NCBI GenBank assembly: GCA_963575745.1
Contig: CAUYUJ010005625.1
Coordinates: 336,646 to 400,645 of the forward strand
Origin: Prorocentrum cordatum
Lineage: Eukaryota > Sar > Dinophyceae > Prorocentrales > Prorocentraceae
Length of the DNA: 64,000 nt
Direction of reading: 5' to 3'
Shown piece by piece: positions 26,640-37,110 of the stretch; position 1 is the stretch's first letter, and each line of letters begins with the position of its first letter. Made by a program: the position numbers and the translations under genes. The notes under the pieces are model-generated. The model did not search any database and was not told where the DNA came from. It saw only the letters and a list, made by a program, of their open reading frames with translations.

Positions 26640-28240
26640 AACTACTGCGCGTCCAGGACTGCATTCCACGAGGTTTGTCCGATTCCTGGGAGGTTCTTGG
26701 GGGCGTTTGCGGGCTCTGTTCGGGCTCCCTGGGGCTTCTTGGGGCGTGTTGGGGGCTTTTTGAGGCAACCTGGGGTCGTGCTCGGGCCGAAGGCTGGAAA
26801 TGCGGGTTCGGATTCTCCTTGCGGGCCCCCTTTTTGGCGCCGTCCAGGGGTCTTTTGGGGCCGTCATCGGGGCTCCTTTGGCGCTCTTGGGACCTTTGTG
26901 GGTCGTCTTGGAGCTGTCCTAGGGGTCTTCGAGGCCTCTGAGGCCTTCTTGTAGGCCTCTTGGGCGGTATTGGAGGCCGCTTAGGGGTATCTTGGGCCGT
27001 CTGGGGCCATCTTGAGGCCATCCTGGGCCGTCTTGGGTGCATCTTGGGCCGTCTGGAAGGCATCTTGGGGCCATCTTCGACGTCTTGGAGGCCATCTTGG
27101 CTGTCCTGGAGGCCATCTTGGGTCATCTTGGAGCCACGTGCAGGCCATCTTACGCCATCTCGGGTGCATCTTGGGCCGTGAAAGCTGTCTTGGAGGCCAT
27201 CTTGGTCGTCTTGGAGGCCTGTTGGGGCCCCCTGGGGGCTGTTTTGGGGGCCTCTTTGGCCGTCGTGGGGCCATTTTGGAGGCCTCGTGGGCGATCTTGG
27301 GGCGATCTCGGGGGCCTCTTGGGCCGTCTTGAGCCGTCGGAATGCCAACAAAAAGAGCAAACGTCTTGGAGGCCTCTTGGGAGCCTCATGGCCGTCTTAA
27401 GCCATCGTGAGGCCATTGAGGCCATTCGAGGCCATCGTGAGGCCATTCTAGGCCATCGTGAGGTCTTGGAGGCATCTTGGGGCCATCTGAGCCGTCTTGG
27501 AGGTCATCTTGGCAGTCTTGGACGCGTCTGGATGCCCTTTTGGGGCCGTCTTGAGGCCATCTTGGAGGCCTCGTGGGCGATCTTGGGGCGATCTTGGGCA
27601 CCTCTTGGGCCGTCTTGAGCCGTCGGAAGTCCCCAAAAGAGCAACTGCCGAAATACTTCAAGCACCTAAGGACAATCAATAATTTTGACCTCTTTGGGTT
27701 CTTGGGCCGTCTTGGAGGCATCTCGGGGGCCTTTTGGGCCGTCGTGGGCCATCTTGAGGCCATCTGAGGCCGTTGCTGATGCATCTTGGGCCGTCTTGGA
27801 GGCATCTTGGGGCCATCTGAGCAGTCTTGGAGGCCATCTTGGCCGTCTTGGAGGCCTCTTGGGGCCCTCTTGAAGCCGTCTTGGGGGCCTCTTCGGCCGT
27901 CCTGGGGCCATCGTGGAGGCCTCATGGGTGATCTTGGAGCGATCTTGGGGGCCTCTTGGGCCGTCTTGAGTCGTCGGAATGCCAAACAAGAGCAAATGCC
28001 ACAATCCTTCAAAAACAATGTAAAATCAATGATTTTGGCCTTTTCGGGCCCTCCTGGAGGACCTCTTGGAGGCCTCTTGGGCAGTCTTTGGGCGTTTTGG
28101 AGGCATCTTGGGCAGTCAATGCCATTTTGGGCGCCTTGGAACGATCATTCGACGATTCGGGACCCTCTTGGATCGTCTTGGGGCCCACTTTGGGCCCTCT
28201 TGGCCTGATTTGGGGCCCTCTATGCTCCCATGACGCGTTC
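26640..28240. repeat. CTTGG-type triplet-periodic repeat domain
   Basis: Degenerate 9-, 12- and 15-bp units such as GGCCGTCTTGGAGGCCATC run for 1.6 kb. Because unit lengths are multiples of three, several frames on both strands stay open for 100-240 codons (for example minus 26,635-27,360 and 27,386-28,018), giving Pro/Arg/Asp-rich or Leu/Gly/Trp-rich strings. This is a composition effect, not evidence for genes. A higher-order unit of ~285-355 bp ends each time in CTTGGGCCGTCTTGAGYCGT followed by an A-rich stretch (27,325, 27,605, 27,955). Confidence 0.75.
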
Positions 28241-28253
28241 GGGTCGGGCCCAG

Positions 28254-28320
28254 GGGGGAGGGGGGGGGGGGGGGGGCAAATCGCCGGTTTGGGGTCCCCA
28301 GGGGGGGTTATGGGGGGGGA
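28254..28320. repeat. Long poly-G and G-rich tract
   Basis: A run of about two dozen G residues broken by one A, followed by further G7-G8 runs, ends the CTTGG domain. G-quadruplex formation is likely from sequence alone. Similar runs follow the other CTTGG blocks, as poly-C near 40,060-40,125 and 44,677-44,697, so the tract is a recurrent part of this element family. Confidence 0.8.
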
Positions 28321-28354
28321 AGAATCTCACACGCCTGGAGACCCACAAGGGGTC

Positions 28355-28532
28355 GGCGGATGACGGGACGCGCCCCTGGCGTGGACCGTTTGTTGGTGGT
28401 AAAAATTAATAATCGGGTACGCGTCGCACTTTGAAACTGCGCTGGCGGATGACGGGAAGCGCCCCTGGCGTGGACAATTTGTTGGTGGTAAAAATTAATA
28501 ATCAGGTACGCGCCGCACTTTGAAACTGTGCT
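28355..28532. repeat. 89-bp direct repeat, two copies
   Basis: GGCGGATGACGGG starts at 28,355 and again at 28,444, and a third partial start lies at 28,533, giving an 89-bp period. The units share GTTTGTTGGTGGTAAAAATT-like AT-rich centres and differ by a few substitutions. The repeat separates the plus-oriented CTTGG domain from the inverted-orientation segment that follows. Confidence 0.9.
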
Positions 28533-28535
28533 GGC

Positions 28536-29012
28536 GGATTTTTGAAAAGTGGTCGTTTCTCTCGAGACATCCTCCAAACATCGGCCCGAGAGGGGACCCC
28601 GCATCGACGTCGTGTTCGAATCGCGCTTGGAGTGTTTTCCAATGGCCCAAGGGAGGCCCAAAAGACGCCCTGGAGAGTTCCAGGAACGCCCAAGAGCGCC
28701 CCAAGAAGACCCAAAGAGACCCCCAAGAGCGCTCTAGGAGCCACCCAGACAGCTCACAAGAACCCCAAGACGGCCCAAGAAGGGCCAAGAAGGCCCCAAG
28801 AGACTCCGGGGAGCGTCCCAGAAGGCCCCCAGCGCCGAGACGGCCTAAGAAAGCTCCCACAGAACCCCACGACGCGCCCAGACAGCCCAAGAAGACCTCA
28901 GAATCCCATAAGAGGACCCAAGGGGCCCCCAAGAAGCCCCCAGCAGGCCCCAAGAGAACCTTGTGTTGCGCCAGGAGCAACGTCTTTCTCCAATTGCATC
29001 GTACTGTCCTCT

Positions 29013-29061
<49 letters not shown>

Positions 29062-29992
29062 TCGCCCTCCGCATTGCTCTTCGTACTCGCCCTCGTTCTC
29101 TTCGTCCTCGTCCTTGTGCTTCTCTTCCTCCTCGTTGTCCTCATGCTCCTCCTCGCTATCCTCACGTTCGCCACGTCGTCCTCGTGATCGACTCCTCTTT
29201 GTCACCGCCTTCCTTTTCTTCTTCGCCCAATACGCCCATTTGACTACAGCGGCGCTTCCCGTTCTTGTCCGCTCAGGTTTTTGAAAAATGACAGTTTCTC
29301 TTGAGGCATCCTCCAAACGTCGGCCCAAGAGGGGACTCCGCATCGACGTCGTGTTCGAATCGCTCTTGGAGTGTTTTCCAACGGCCCAAGGGAGGCCCAA
29401 AAGACGCAGCGGAGAGGAGCGCCCAAGAGCGCCCCAAGAAGACCCCAAGAGACCCCCAAGAGCGCTCTAGGAGCCTCCCAGACAGCTCATAAGAACCCCA
29501 AGACGGCCCAAGAAGGGCCAAGAAGGCCTCAAGAGACTCCCAGGAGCGTCCCAGGAGGCCCCCAGCGCCGAGACGGCCTAAGAAAGCTCCCACAGAACCC
29601 CACGACGCGCCCAGATAGCCCAAGAAGACCCCAGAAGCCCATAAGAGGACCCAAGGGGCCCCCAAGAAGCCCCCAACAGGCCCCAAGAGAACCTTGTGTT
29701 GCGCCAGGAGCAACGTCTTTCTCCAATTGCATCGTACTGTCCTCTGTCGTCGTCGTCGTCGTCGTCGTCATCATCGCCCTCCTCATTCCTCCTCGTACTC
29801 GCCCTCGTTCTCTTCGTCCTCGTCCTTGTGCTTCTCTTCCTCCTCGTTGTCCTCATGCTCCTCCTCGCTATCCTCAAGTTCGCCACGTCGTCCTCGTGAT
29901 CGACTCCTCGTTGTCCTCGCCTTCCTTTTCTTCTTCGCCCTATACGCCCATTTGACTACAGCGGCGCTTCCCGTTCTTGTCCGATCAGGTGT
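28536..29992. repeat. Tandem duplication of a ~0.72-kb unit with GTC microsatellite
   Basis: Unit 1 (28,536-29,275) and unit 2 (29,276-29,992) both open with TTTTTGAAAARTG, carry a CCAAGA-rich segment (the reverse complement of CTTGG repeats), then CAGGAGCAACGTCTTTCTCC, a (GTC)n run and a CTC-rich stretch, and close with GCGCTTCCCGTTCTTGTCCG. The offset falls from 739 to 712 bp because the microsatellite and a spacer are shorter in unit 2. The Ser/Asp/Arg-rich ORFs across the microsatellite look spurious. Confidence 0.88.
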
Positions 29993-32900
29993 TTGCAGCG
30001 AAGTCGCGTTTAGAATTTGGATTCATGAAGGCTTACGTTCACCAGTGTCCCACTGGAACTTTATCTGAGTAAGAGTGCAAGAATTCAGGTGATTGGCTGA
30101 TTGATCAATGATGAAAGCAACTTGGTCCGTGTTAGTGAGGTGGACTTAAGACCCACCGGATGACCGCAAATTTTCAAGTGACTGAGATTTTGTGCAGCGC
30201 AGTCGCGTCTGGAATTAGACGCGTACGGTAGTATCCCGCCACCATGCCCAGGTCGTTGACATCTCGGGAGTAATCCAGGGCCTGTTGTGTTTGATATTAG
30301 TTTAACCTGCATTGGCGTAACGTTGGACGTAGGTACCCTGAGTTATCAGTCGAACGCCATATCATCAGTTTTGGATTGGAACTTTCCCTCTAATTCGTGA
30401 TTGCCACGTGAATTCTGGAGGTGTCTCCGTATGCACTGCGACCTGGGACGCAAGTGTCATCCCTTTTCGCCTCCCATACAGACCGCCAGGCTCTTCCTGT
30501 CTGACACGGCAGCGTTCTGTCGCGCAGCGCCGTGTTGGACGATGAATGCCCTGAGACATGTTTGATAGTCAGGACGACATAGTGTGAGCAGGTTTACGTT
30601 CACCCAGTGTCCCACTGGAAGTTTCTTTGAGTGTTTGTATGCCTCGGTTGTAGTAGTGCAGTCCGTGCAGAGAGCCAGAACACAGATACTTGGTTGCTCG
30701 AGCAATGATGAATGCAACTTGGTCCGTGTTAGTGAGGTGGACTTAGGACCCCACCGGATGACCGCAAACTCCCAAGTGTCTGAGATTTTGTGCAGCGCAG
30801 TCGCGTTTAGAATTTGGTTCATGAAGGTATACGTTCACCAGTGTCCCACTGGAAGTTTATTTGAGTGAGGGTGCAAGAATTCAGGTGATTGGCTGATTGA
30901 TCAATGATGAAAGCAACTTGGTCCGTGTTAGTGAGGTGGACTTAAGACCCCACCGGATGACCGCAAATTTTCAAGTGTCTGAGATTTTGTGCAGCGCAGT
31001 CGCGTCTGGAATTAGACGCGTACGGTAGTATCCCGCCACCATGCCCAGGTCGTTGGCATCTCGGGAGCAATCCAGGGCCTGTTGTGTCTGATATTAGTTT
31101 AACGTGCATTGGCGTAACGTTGGACGTAGGTACCCTGAGTCACCAGCTGAACGCCATATCATCAGTTCTGGGTTGGAATTGTCCTTATTATTCGTGATTG
31201 CCACGTGAATCCTGGAGGTGTCTCCGTATGCACTGCGACCTGGGACGCAAGTGTCATCCCTTTTCGCCTCCCATACAGACCGCCAGGCTCTTCCTGTCTG
31301 ACACGGCAGCGTTCTGTCGCGCAGCGCCGTGTTGGACGATGAATGCCCTGAGACATGTTTGATAGCCAGGACGACAGTGTGAGCAGGTTTACGTTCTCCC
31401 AGTGTCCCACTGGAAGTTTCTTGGAGGCTTTGTATGCCTCGGTTGTAGTGGTGCAGTCCGTGCAGAATGCCAGAGCACAGATGATTTGTTCGTCGATTAA
31501 CTATAATGCGCCTTAGTCCGTCTTAGTGAGGTGGACTTAAAACCCTACCAGATGACCGCAAGCTTTGAAGTGCCTGAGATCTCGTGCAGCGCAGACACGT
31601 TGGAATTAGACGCGCACGGCAGTATCCCGCCACGGTGCCCAGGTCGTTGGCACTTTGGGAGCCGTCTGATACCTTCCTGTGTCTGATATTAGTTGAACGT
31701 GCGTTTGAGTAGTGGTGGAAGTAGGTATTCTGAACTATCATCACGACACCGTATCATCAGTTCAGGAATTGATGTTCCGCTAGTAGTCGTGATGATCTCG
31801 TGAATTCTGGGAGGTGTCTCAGTAAGCATTGCGACCTCGGACGCAAGTGTCATCCCATTTCGACTCCCACACAGGCCGCCAGGCCCTTCTTGTCTGACAC
31901 TGCAGCTTTCTGTCGCGCAGCGCCGTGTTGGACGATGAATGCCTTGAGACATCAGATGACCGCAACTCTCAAGTGTCTGAGAGTCAGATTGATTATCATT
32001 ATTATGTGCATTTGCGTGATGATTCAATTATCCAGCAGCTTGCGGCAATGCCCGCCAACGTGCCAGCGTAGCATTGTGTGACGCCGTGTCGAGCACCTCT
32101 CATTCGACCCTTAGTTGACACAGTAGACGCTCATGCGTAGCTTAGTTGCCAGCTTTATTTTGATAGTACTCTCTGAATCGGTGCGTAAGGGTCTTGCGAG
32201 TGGCTGCGCACGAGTTCTGTCGCGCACACGGACAGTGGCAATGGTCAATTGCGCTTTGACCAGCCCTGGGCAGTGATGATTTGCGTTTCCCCTGAGCCTG
32301 ATGTCGAAGTGACGAGGTCATACAGCCTCACTGCTACGAGCCTCATCTGAGCCTGGTTGTTCAGTAGAGCATGGATTTTATGATTTTGAGTCGGCGTGGT
32401 CAAATCAAAGTCGATCGACGTGCACCGTCAATAGCGGCATTTGTATCTGAGAGCGGGTGTTGGAAACGAGATTTGTTTTTTACCATTGCGAATTTGCTTA
32501 CGCAGGACGGTGCGGACGTTAAGTGCAGTCAGCATGTTTGTCCGTGCCAGTGATATGGATCTGGGACCCCACTGGATGACCGCGAGTTTGAACTCTCTGC
32601 TACGAATAGCTCGTGCACTTTGTAATGATGGGCAGTAGGTATGCGGAGTTAATAGGCCACCATCATACACTGTGTCGTAGGTGTAGCGTCCGCTAGTAGC
32701 AGTGTTAGCCACGTGAAGTAACCAGTAGTTATTCGGAGTTGCCAGGTCATACTCAGTCCTAGGTGTAGTTCCCTCTCTTAGCCGTAATAGCCACATCAAT
32801 TCGGGGAGGCGGTTCCGTATGCATTGCGGCTTTTGGCGTAGGTGGCATTTTGTTTCGTTTCCCACACAGGCTACCAGGCCCTTCCTGTTTGACATGGCAG

Positions 32901-34735
32901 CGGTTTGTTGCGCAGCGCCGTGTTGGACGATGAAGGCTCTGACGTATCGGTATTCTGGCTCTTTGGATATAGCCTGAGCAGGTTCACGTTCACCCAGTGT
33001 CCCACTGGGAGTCTCTTTGAGCGCATTGTACGTCACGGCTGTGTTTCTGCACTCCCAAGTGTCTGAGATGAATGGTACGTACATTCGTGTGATGATTTGC
33101 ATATCCAGTAGCCTGCTGCAAGTGCTGCCACCCTTCGCCAGCGCAGCACTCTGTGTGACGCCGTTTCGAACACCGCTCCTTTGACCCATGCTTGGCTCAG
33201 CAGCCGCTCATGCTTCTTCGCCAGCTTCCTTCCTTCTATATATCTCTTGATCGGCTCGTAATGATCTTGCGAGTGGCTGAGCACGAGTTCTGTCACGCAC
33301 ACGGCTAGTGCAGGTGGCCAGTTGTGTTTTGACCAGTCTTGGGCAGTGATGATTTGCGTTTCCCCTGAGTCTGATGCCGAAGTGACGAGGTCATGCAGCC
33401 TCACCGCTACGAGCCTCATCTGAGCCTGGTTATTCAGTAGAGCATGCATGTATTTCATGATTGTTGCGTCGGCGTGGTTGTGCAGTACAGCCTGCATGGG
33501 CGTGGCCAGCTCACACTCGACGAATTTGCATTATCAGTAACACCACTTGTCTCTACACGCGGGTGCTGAAGACACAACTTTTATCATTGAGAACTCGTCT
33601 GCGTAGGCCGGGGTGGATTTTTGCTTCCGTGTCGTCGGCACGTTTGTCCGTGCCAGTGAGGTGGGTTTGAGACCCCACTGGATGATCACGACCCTGAACT
33701 TTCATAGATTTGATGGCGTATGCTCTTGCGTAATTATGGAAGCAGTTAGTCGGAGTTATCAGGTCATGGCCGTGATAGGCACGTGAATTCTGGGAGCTGT
33801 CTCCGTATGTATTGCGACCTTGGACGCAAGCGTCATCTTTTTTTCGCTTCACACACAGGCCGCCAGGCTCTTCCTGTCTGACACGGCAGCGCTCTGTCGC
33901 TCAGCGCCGTGTTGGACGATGAATGTTCTGACGCATCTTTGTTCGGTTCATTGGATTTAGTGTGAGCAGGTTTTCTTTACCCAGTGTCCCACTCGAAGTG
34001 TTTGTGCATACGGTACATCCTGCCGCTATGCTTGGGCCGTTAGCATGTCTGAAGCCATTTTGGGCTTTTGATGTCTGAGGTTCGTGGCACATACATGTGT
34101 GCAATGACAGAAATTGTTCTTTGGAGTTGCCAGCTCGCACCGTATACTCAGTCCTAGCTGTAGTTGTCGCTAACAGTCGTGTTGACCACGCAAATTCTGG
34201 AATGTGGCTCCATCTGCATTGCGACCTTGGACGCAAGTGTCATCTTTTTTCGCTTCACACACAGGCCGCCAGGCTCTTCCTGACTGACACGGCAGCGTTC
34301 TGTCGCGCAGCGGCGCAGCGCCATGTTGGACGATGAATGGTTTGGTGCATCGTTGCTCGGAGCACAGGATCTACTGTGAGGATATCTCCGTTCACCAAGT
34401 GTCCCGCTGTTTTTTTCTTTTGGGGCGTTGTCCGCCACGGCTGTGTTTCTGCAGTCCGCGCAGGGTGCCAGAACACAGGTATTTATGGATTTATCAATGC
34501 CGAGAGTAATTTGGTCCTGTTTAGTGAGGTGGGCTTAAGACAACACCAGATGACCGCACCCCTCACGTGTCTGATATTGATAGTACGTGCATCCGCGTGA
34601 TGACTGAAGTATGCAGCAGTTTGCGGCAAGGCCCACCACCATGTCAGCGCAGCATTCTGTGCGACGAGGCTTCGAGCAGTGCCCTGCACGCTGGAACATG
34701 TGGCGCCTCGCGTCTCTATTGCTTGCGACGCTCCG
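29993..34735. repeat. Satellite resumes, diverged monomers
   Basis: The 603-type family continues to the right of the insertion. Two related ~800-bp monomers lie at 30,020-30,822 and 30,823-31,440. Beyond 31,440 the monomers are increasingly diverged, but they keep the core and the ~300-bp module (32,090 and 33,150). Long minus-strand open stretches such as 32,428-33,189 show no recognisable domain. Confidence 0.85.
33033..33497 (-). pseudogene. Protein-like 154-codon frame in a satellite module
   Basis: The minus strand is open for 154 codons across the ~300-bp module. It reads through a hydrophilic stretch including LLNNQAQMRLVAVRLHDLVT and IKRYIEGRKLAKKHERLLSQ, with a more ordinary amino-acid mix than other satellite ORFs. 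In the eight other copies the same frame is interrupted, but short pieces (HERLLCQARVE-type) are still readable. I do not recognise a family. It could be a captured exon that became a satellite component, or an accidental frame. Confidence 0.25.
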
Positions 34736-34736
34736 T

Positions 34737-35027
34737 CGGGCTGCCTGGGCTGTCTTGGCTCCTCCGGTTTCCTCATCGGACCCTCCTGGGTCGTCTTGGG
34801 ACTCTGTTGGGCCGTCCCTGGCCGTCTTGGGCCCTCCCGGCCGGCCAGGGATCCTTCTCGGGCTATCTTGGGAGCCTTTTGGGGCCCTCTGGGGCCATCT
34901 TGAGGCCCTCTTGGGCTGTCCTGCCCTCTCTCGGGCCATCCAGGGGCTCTCGTGGGGCCGTCTGGAGGTTCTCTGGAGGCACTCACCGGGCTCTTCTGAC
35001 ATTATTTTAATATTCCTAGGCCCTCTG
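34737..35027. repeat. Short CTTGG-type repeat block
   Basis: About 290 bp of the CTTGG family (GGGCTGTCTTGGCTCCTCC onward, with GGGGCCCTCTGGGGCCATCT units) directly follows a diverged satellite monomer. It lacks the A-rich module and G-run seen in larger blocks, so it is probably a truncated copy. Confidence 0.65.
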
Positions 35028-35470
35028 TGAACCATTTTGAACTGAGACTCGGGAAGTGCACCAAGCACAAAAACCTGTGGAATTCTGGACGTTTCGCGTA
35101 TCCCCACCGGCTGCACCCCTGGCAGTGCAGCTACCCTGGCAGCCGCTGTCAGCAGCCTGCCTCCACTCGCCGGCCTGGCCGCCGAGGTGCCGAGTGAGGC
35201 TTCGGCCCATTGGCTTTAGGTTAATTCGTCCTTGCGCGCCCCGCTCTGACTGGACACGCCGTCGGCGCCTTCGCCTGCGGCCGCTGACTAAAAAGTATCC
35301 CCACCGGCGCAGTGCCCTGGACGCCGCCCGGCTTTCCTTCAACGCGGTCGCGATCGAAAAAATCCCCACCGGGCCATACGAAAGCAGCCGCCCGGCGAGT
35401 TGCCTTGAGGAAGGACGTGCACAGCAGCATGTCGTGCTTGTCTGGAGCTTCCCGGGAGCTCTTGTAGAGG
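35028..35470. other. GC-rich spacer with three CCCCACCGG boxes
   Basis: No gene is recognisable. The octanucleotide-like box ATCCCCACCGG occurs at about 35,099, 35,298 and 35,362, each preceded by an A- or GT-rich step. The spacing is irregular. Open frames on both strands are Pro/Arg/Ala-rich without family features. Confidence 0.4.
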
Positions 35471-35880
35471 GGGTGTAGGGGGATTTGGAGGGGGGGGAGG
35501 TGGAGGGAGGACTCCAGCCACGCGCAGAGGGGGGTGGGGGGAGGGGGGAGGGCCTCTTAGAAGCACCCTTGCTTCTTAGAAGGCGCGGGCCTCATCTGTA
35601 GATACAGGGGCGCCGCCTTCTAAGAAGCAGCCTTCCTACGAAGCCCTCCCCCCTCCCTCCACCCCCTTGTGCGCGCCGCCAAGGACTGGCGGGGTGGTTG
35701 GAGGGGGGGGGAGTTGGGCGGGGGGGCAGGTGGGGAGGGGGGGGGAGGGTCCAACGCCATGCGGAATGCCCTCTCCAGACCCAGTGGGGAGGGGGGAGGG
35801 GGAATCCCTTCCCCGAAGGAGGAAGGGGGTTCGCAGAACGTGCTTCCTAGACCACCTCACGCCCAGAGGGCTGGTGTGAT
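35471..35880. repeat. G-rich low-complexity stretch ending in a shared terminus
   Basis: GGGGGGAGG-type sequence dominates, interrupted by the palindrome at 35,553-35,643. The right end, ACCTCACGCCCAGAGGGCTG near 35,855, matches the terminal motif of elements ending near 37,090, 40,435 and 45,510. This stretch may therefore be the tail of the same dispersed element family. Confidence 0.5.
35553..35643. other. ~90-bp imperfect palindrome
   Basis: GCTTCTTAGAAGGCG at 35,571-35,585 pairs with CGCCTTCTAAGAAGC at 35,614-35,628 (15 bp perfect). The centre CTGTAGATACAG is itself nearly palindromic, and weaker pairing extends outward to CTCTTAGAAG and CTACGAAG. The piece can fold almost end to end and looks like a small foldback element. 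Confidence 0.75.
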
Positions 35881-36286
35881 CCCACAGTGTGTCATCGCAG
35901 TGGGATTGGCTTCCATGGCGCGTCTCTTGGCGTTCTGTTTGGTGCCTTGGGCGCCTCTGGGGGTCTCGTCGGCGCCCCTTGGGATTGCCTGGGGGGCGGC
36001 TGGGTGCCTCTCGAGGCAGTGCTCGGCCAGAGTAGGCGGCCTCGGTGGCCTTCCTCGGCCGTCTCGGACGCCTCGCAACGCCTGGGGGAGCCCGAGGGAT
36101 GCGTCGGACCGCCCGTGGAGCCCGGGGAGGGGAGCGGGGGTGGGGGGTGGGGGTGCACGCGGTTCGGTGTAGTGAGAAGGGGGGGGGGCCTATGGAAGTC
36201 CTCCAGAATCCTTAGGAGACGCCTGCTCCTGGCATTGCACCATTCTGCACCTCAACGTGCCATGGGGGGCACGGCGGCGGCTGTCG
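35881..36286. other. GC-rich spacer without a recognisable gene
   Basis: Sequence resembles degraded CTTGG repeat (CCTTGGGCGCCTCTGGGGGT) followed by G-runs near 36,130-36,190. Open frames are Gly/Arg/Pro-rich. Nothing else is supportable. Confidence 0.4.
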
Positions 36287-36770
36287 GTCCAACACCATCT
36301 CTAATCAGTCCTAGGTGTAGTTTCCTATAGTAGTCGTGCTGGCCACGTGCATTACGAGAGGTGTGTTTCCGTATTCCCTGCGATTTTGGACGCAAGTAAT
36401 ATTTTCTTCGCTTCCCACAGGCCACCAGGCTCTTCCTGTCTGACACAGTCGCGTCCTGTCGCGCAGCGCCGCGTTCGACGGCGAATACTTCTAAAGATAT
36501 CGTGTGAGCAGGCTTACGCTTATCCAGTGTAGCGCTCGACATTTCTTTCAGTGCGTCGCGTTCTTTTCAGCAGGCCGCATCGGGTGGCATAATACACGGT
36601 CGCCCGATTGATCAATAATGCAAGCAATTTGGTCTTTATTAGCAATGTGGATTTCAGACCCCATTGGATGTCCGCAACTCTCAAGAGTCTGGGATCATTG
36701 GCAGCACAACCGCGTGCAGAATGAGACGCATTCGGCTTCACGCCGCCACCGTGCCCAGGTCGTTGGCACC
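36287..36770. repeat. Degraded satellite monomer
   Basis: AACACCATCTCTAATCAGTC resumes the 603-type family. The core is reduced to TCCTGTCGCGCAGCGCCGCG, and the monomer ends at GTGCCCAGGTCGTTGGCACC. It is among the most diverged copies in the window. Confidence 0.75.
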
Positions 36771-37110
36771 TCGGGGGTTTCTCAGAGCCTCTCAGTGGGC
36801 CCTTTGGGTTTTTGTTTGAGGGGCTCCCGAGTCGTCTCGGAACGTCTGATTTTTTGTTGGGGCCTCTCTCGGGCTGTCTCCGTCTTGGGCCGTCTTTGAA
36901 CCCTCTTAGACCTTCTTGGATTTGTCGGAAGGCCGTAACCAGCCGTCTTGAGGGCTTCGTGGGGCAATCGTGGGCGGTTTGCGAAGTTATCGGAGGAGGT
37001 CTGGGGTGTAGCGATATCGGTATCTGTTTGACCCCCAGCAGTGGAGAGAGAAGTCGTTTTCGAAACCGCGCATGCCCAGCGGGCTGGTGGGCCCGTGGTG
37101 TCCTTTGCAC
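36771..37110. mobile_element. Short copy of a dispersed element (family E)
   Basis: The element starts at CCTCGGGGGTTTCTCAG, carries GTCGTCTCGGAACGTCTGA, CCGTCTTTGAACCCTCTTAG and GTAGCGATATCGGTAT, and ends with GTTTTCGAAACCGCGCATGC then GCCCAGCGGGCTGGTGGG. The same landmarks, in the same order, bracket the longer copy at 38,937-40,450. It contains no ORF worth naming. The GCCCAGCGGGC end can form a 4-bp stem, but no inverted termini were found. Confidence 0.65.

Larger units (their letters stand above)
26605..29992. mobile_element. ~3.4-kb composite insertion in the satellite
   Basis: The satellite breaks off after CCAAGTGTCTGAGATT and resumes at TTTGCAGCGAAGTCGCGTTT, the next expected satellite bases, so a ~3.4-kb segment sits inside one monomer. 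It contains a CTTGG-type repeat domain, a G-run, an 89-bp tandem and a ~0.72-kb duplication, each listed below. No transposase, integrase or reverse transcriptase frame is visible, no terminal inverted repeat was found and any target duplication is too short to be sure of. It may be a non-autonomous element or nested insertions. Confidence 0.6.

Noticed and set aside
26635-27360. 241-codon minus-strand Pro/Arg-rich ORF
   Set aside because: It lies entirely in CTTGG repeats whose units are multiples of three. Several other frames are equally open and no domain is visible.
34053-34063. AGCCATTTTGG, an 11-bp match to the dinoflagellate spliced-leader sequence
   Set aside because: The bases are a diverged form of the satellite phrase GGAGCCATCTAGGGC found in many monomers, and the rest of the leader is absent. 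Similar CCATTTTGG strings occur by chance in CTTGG repeats (for example ~27,271).
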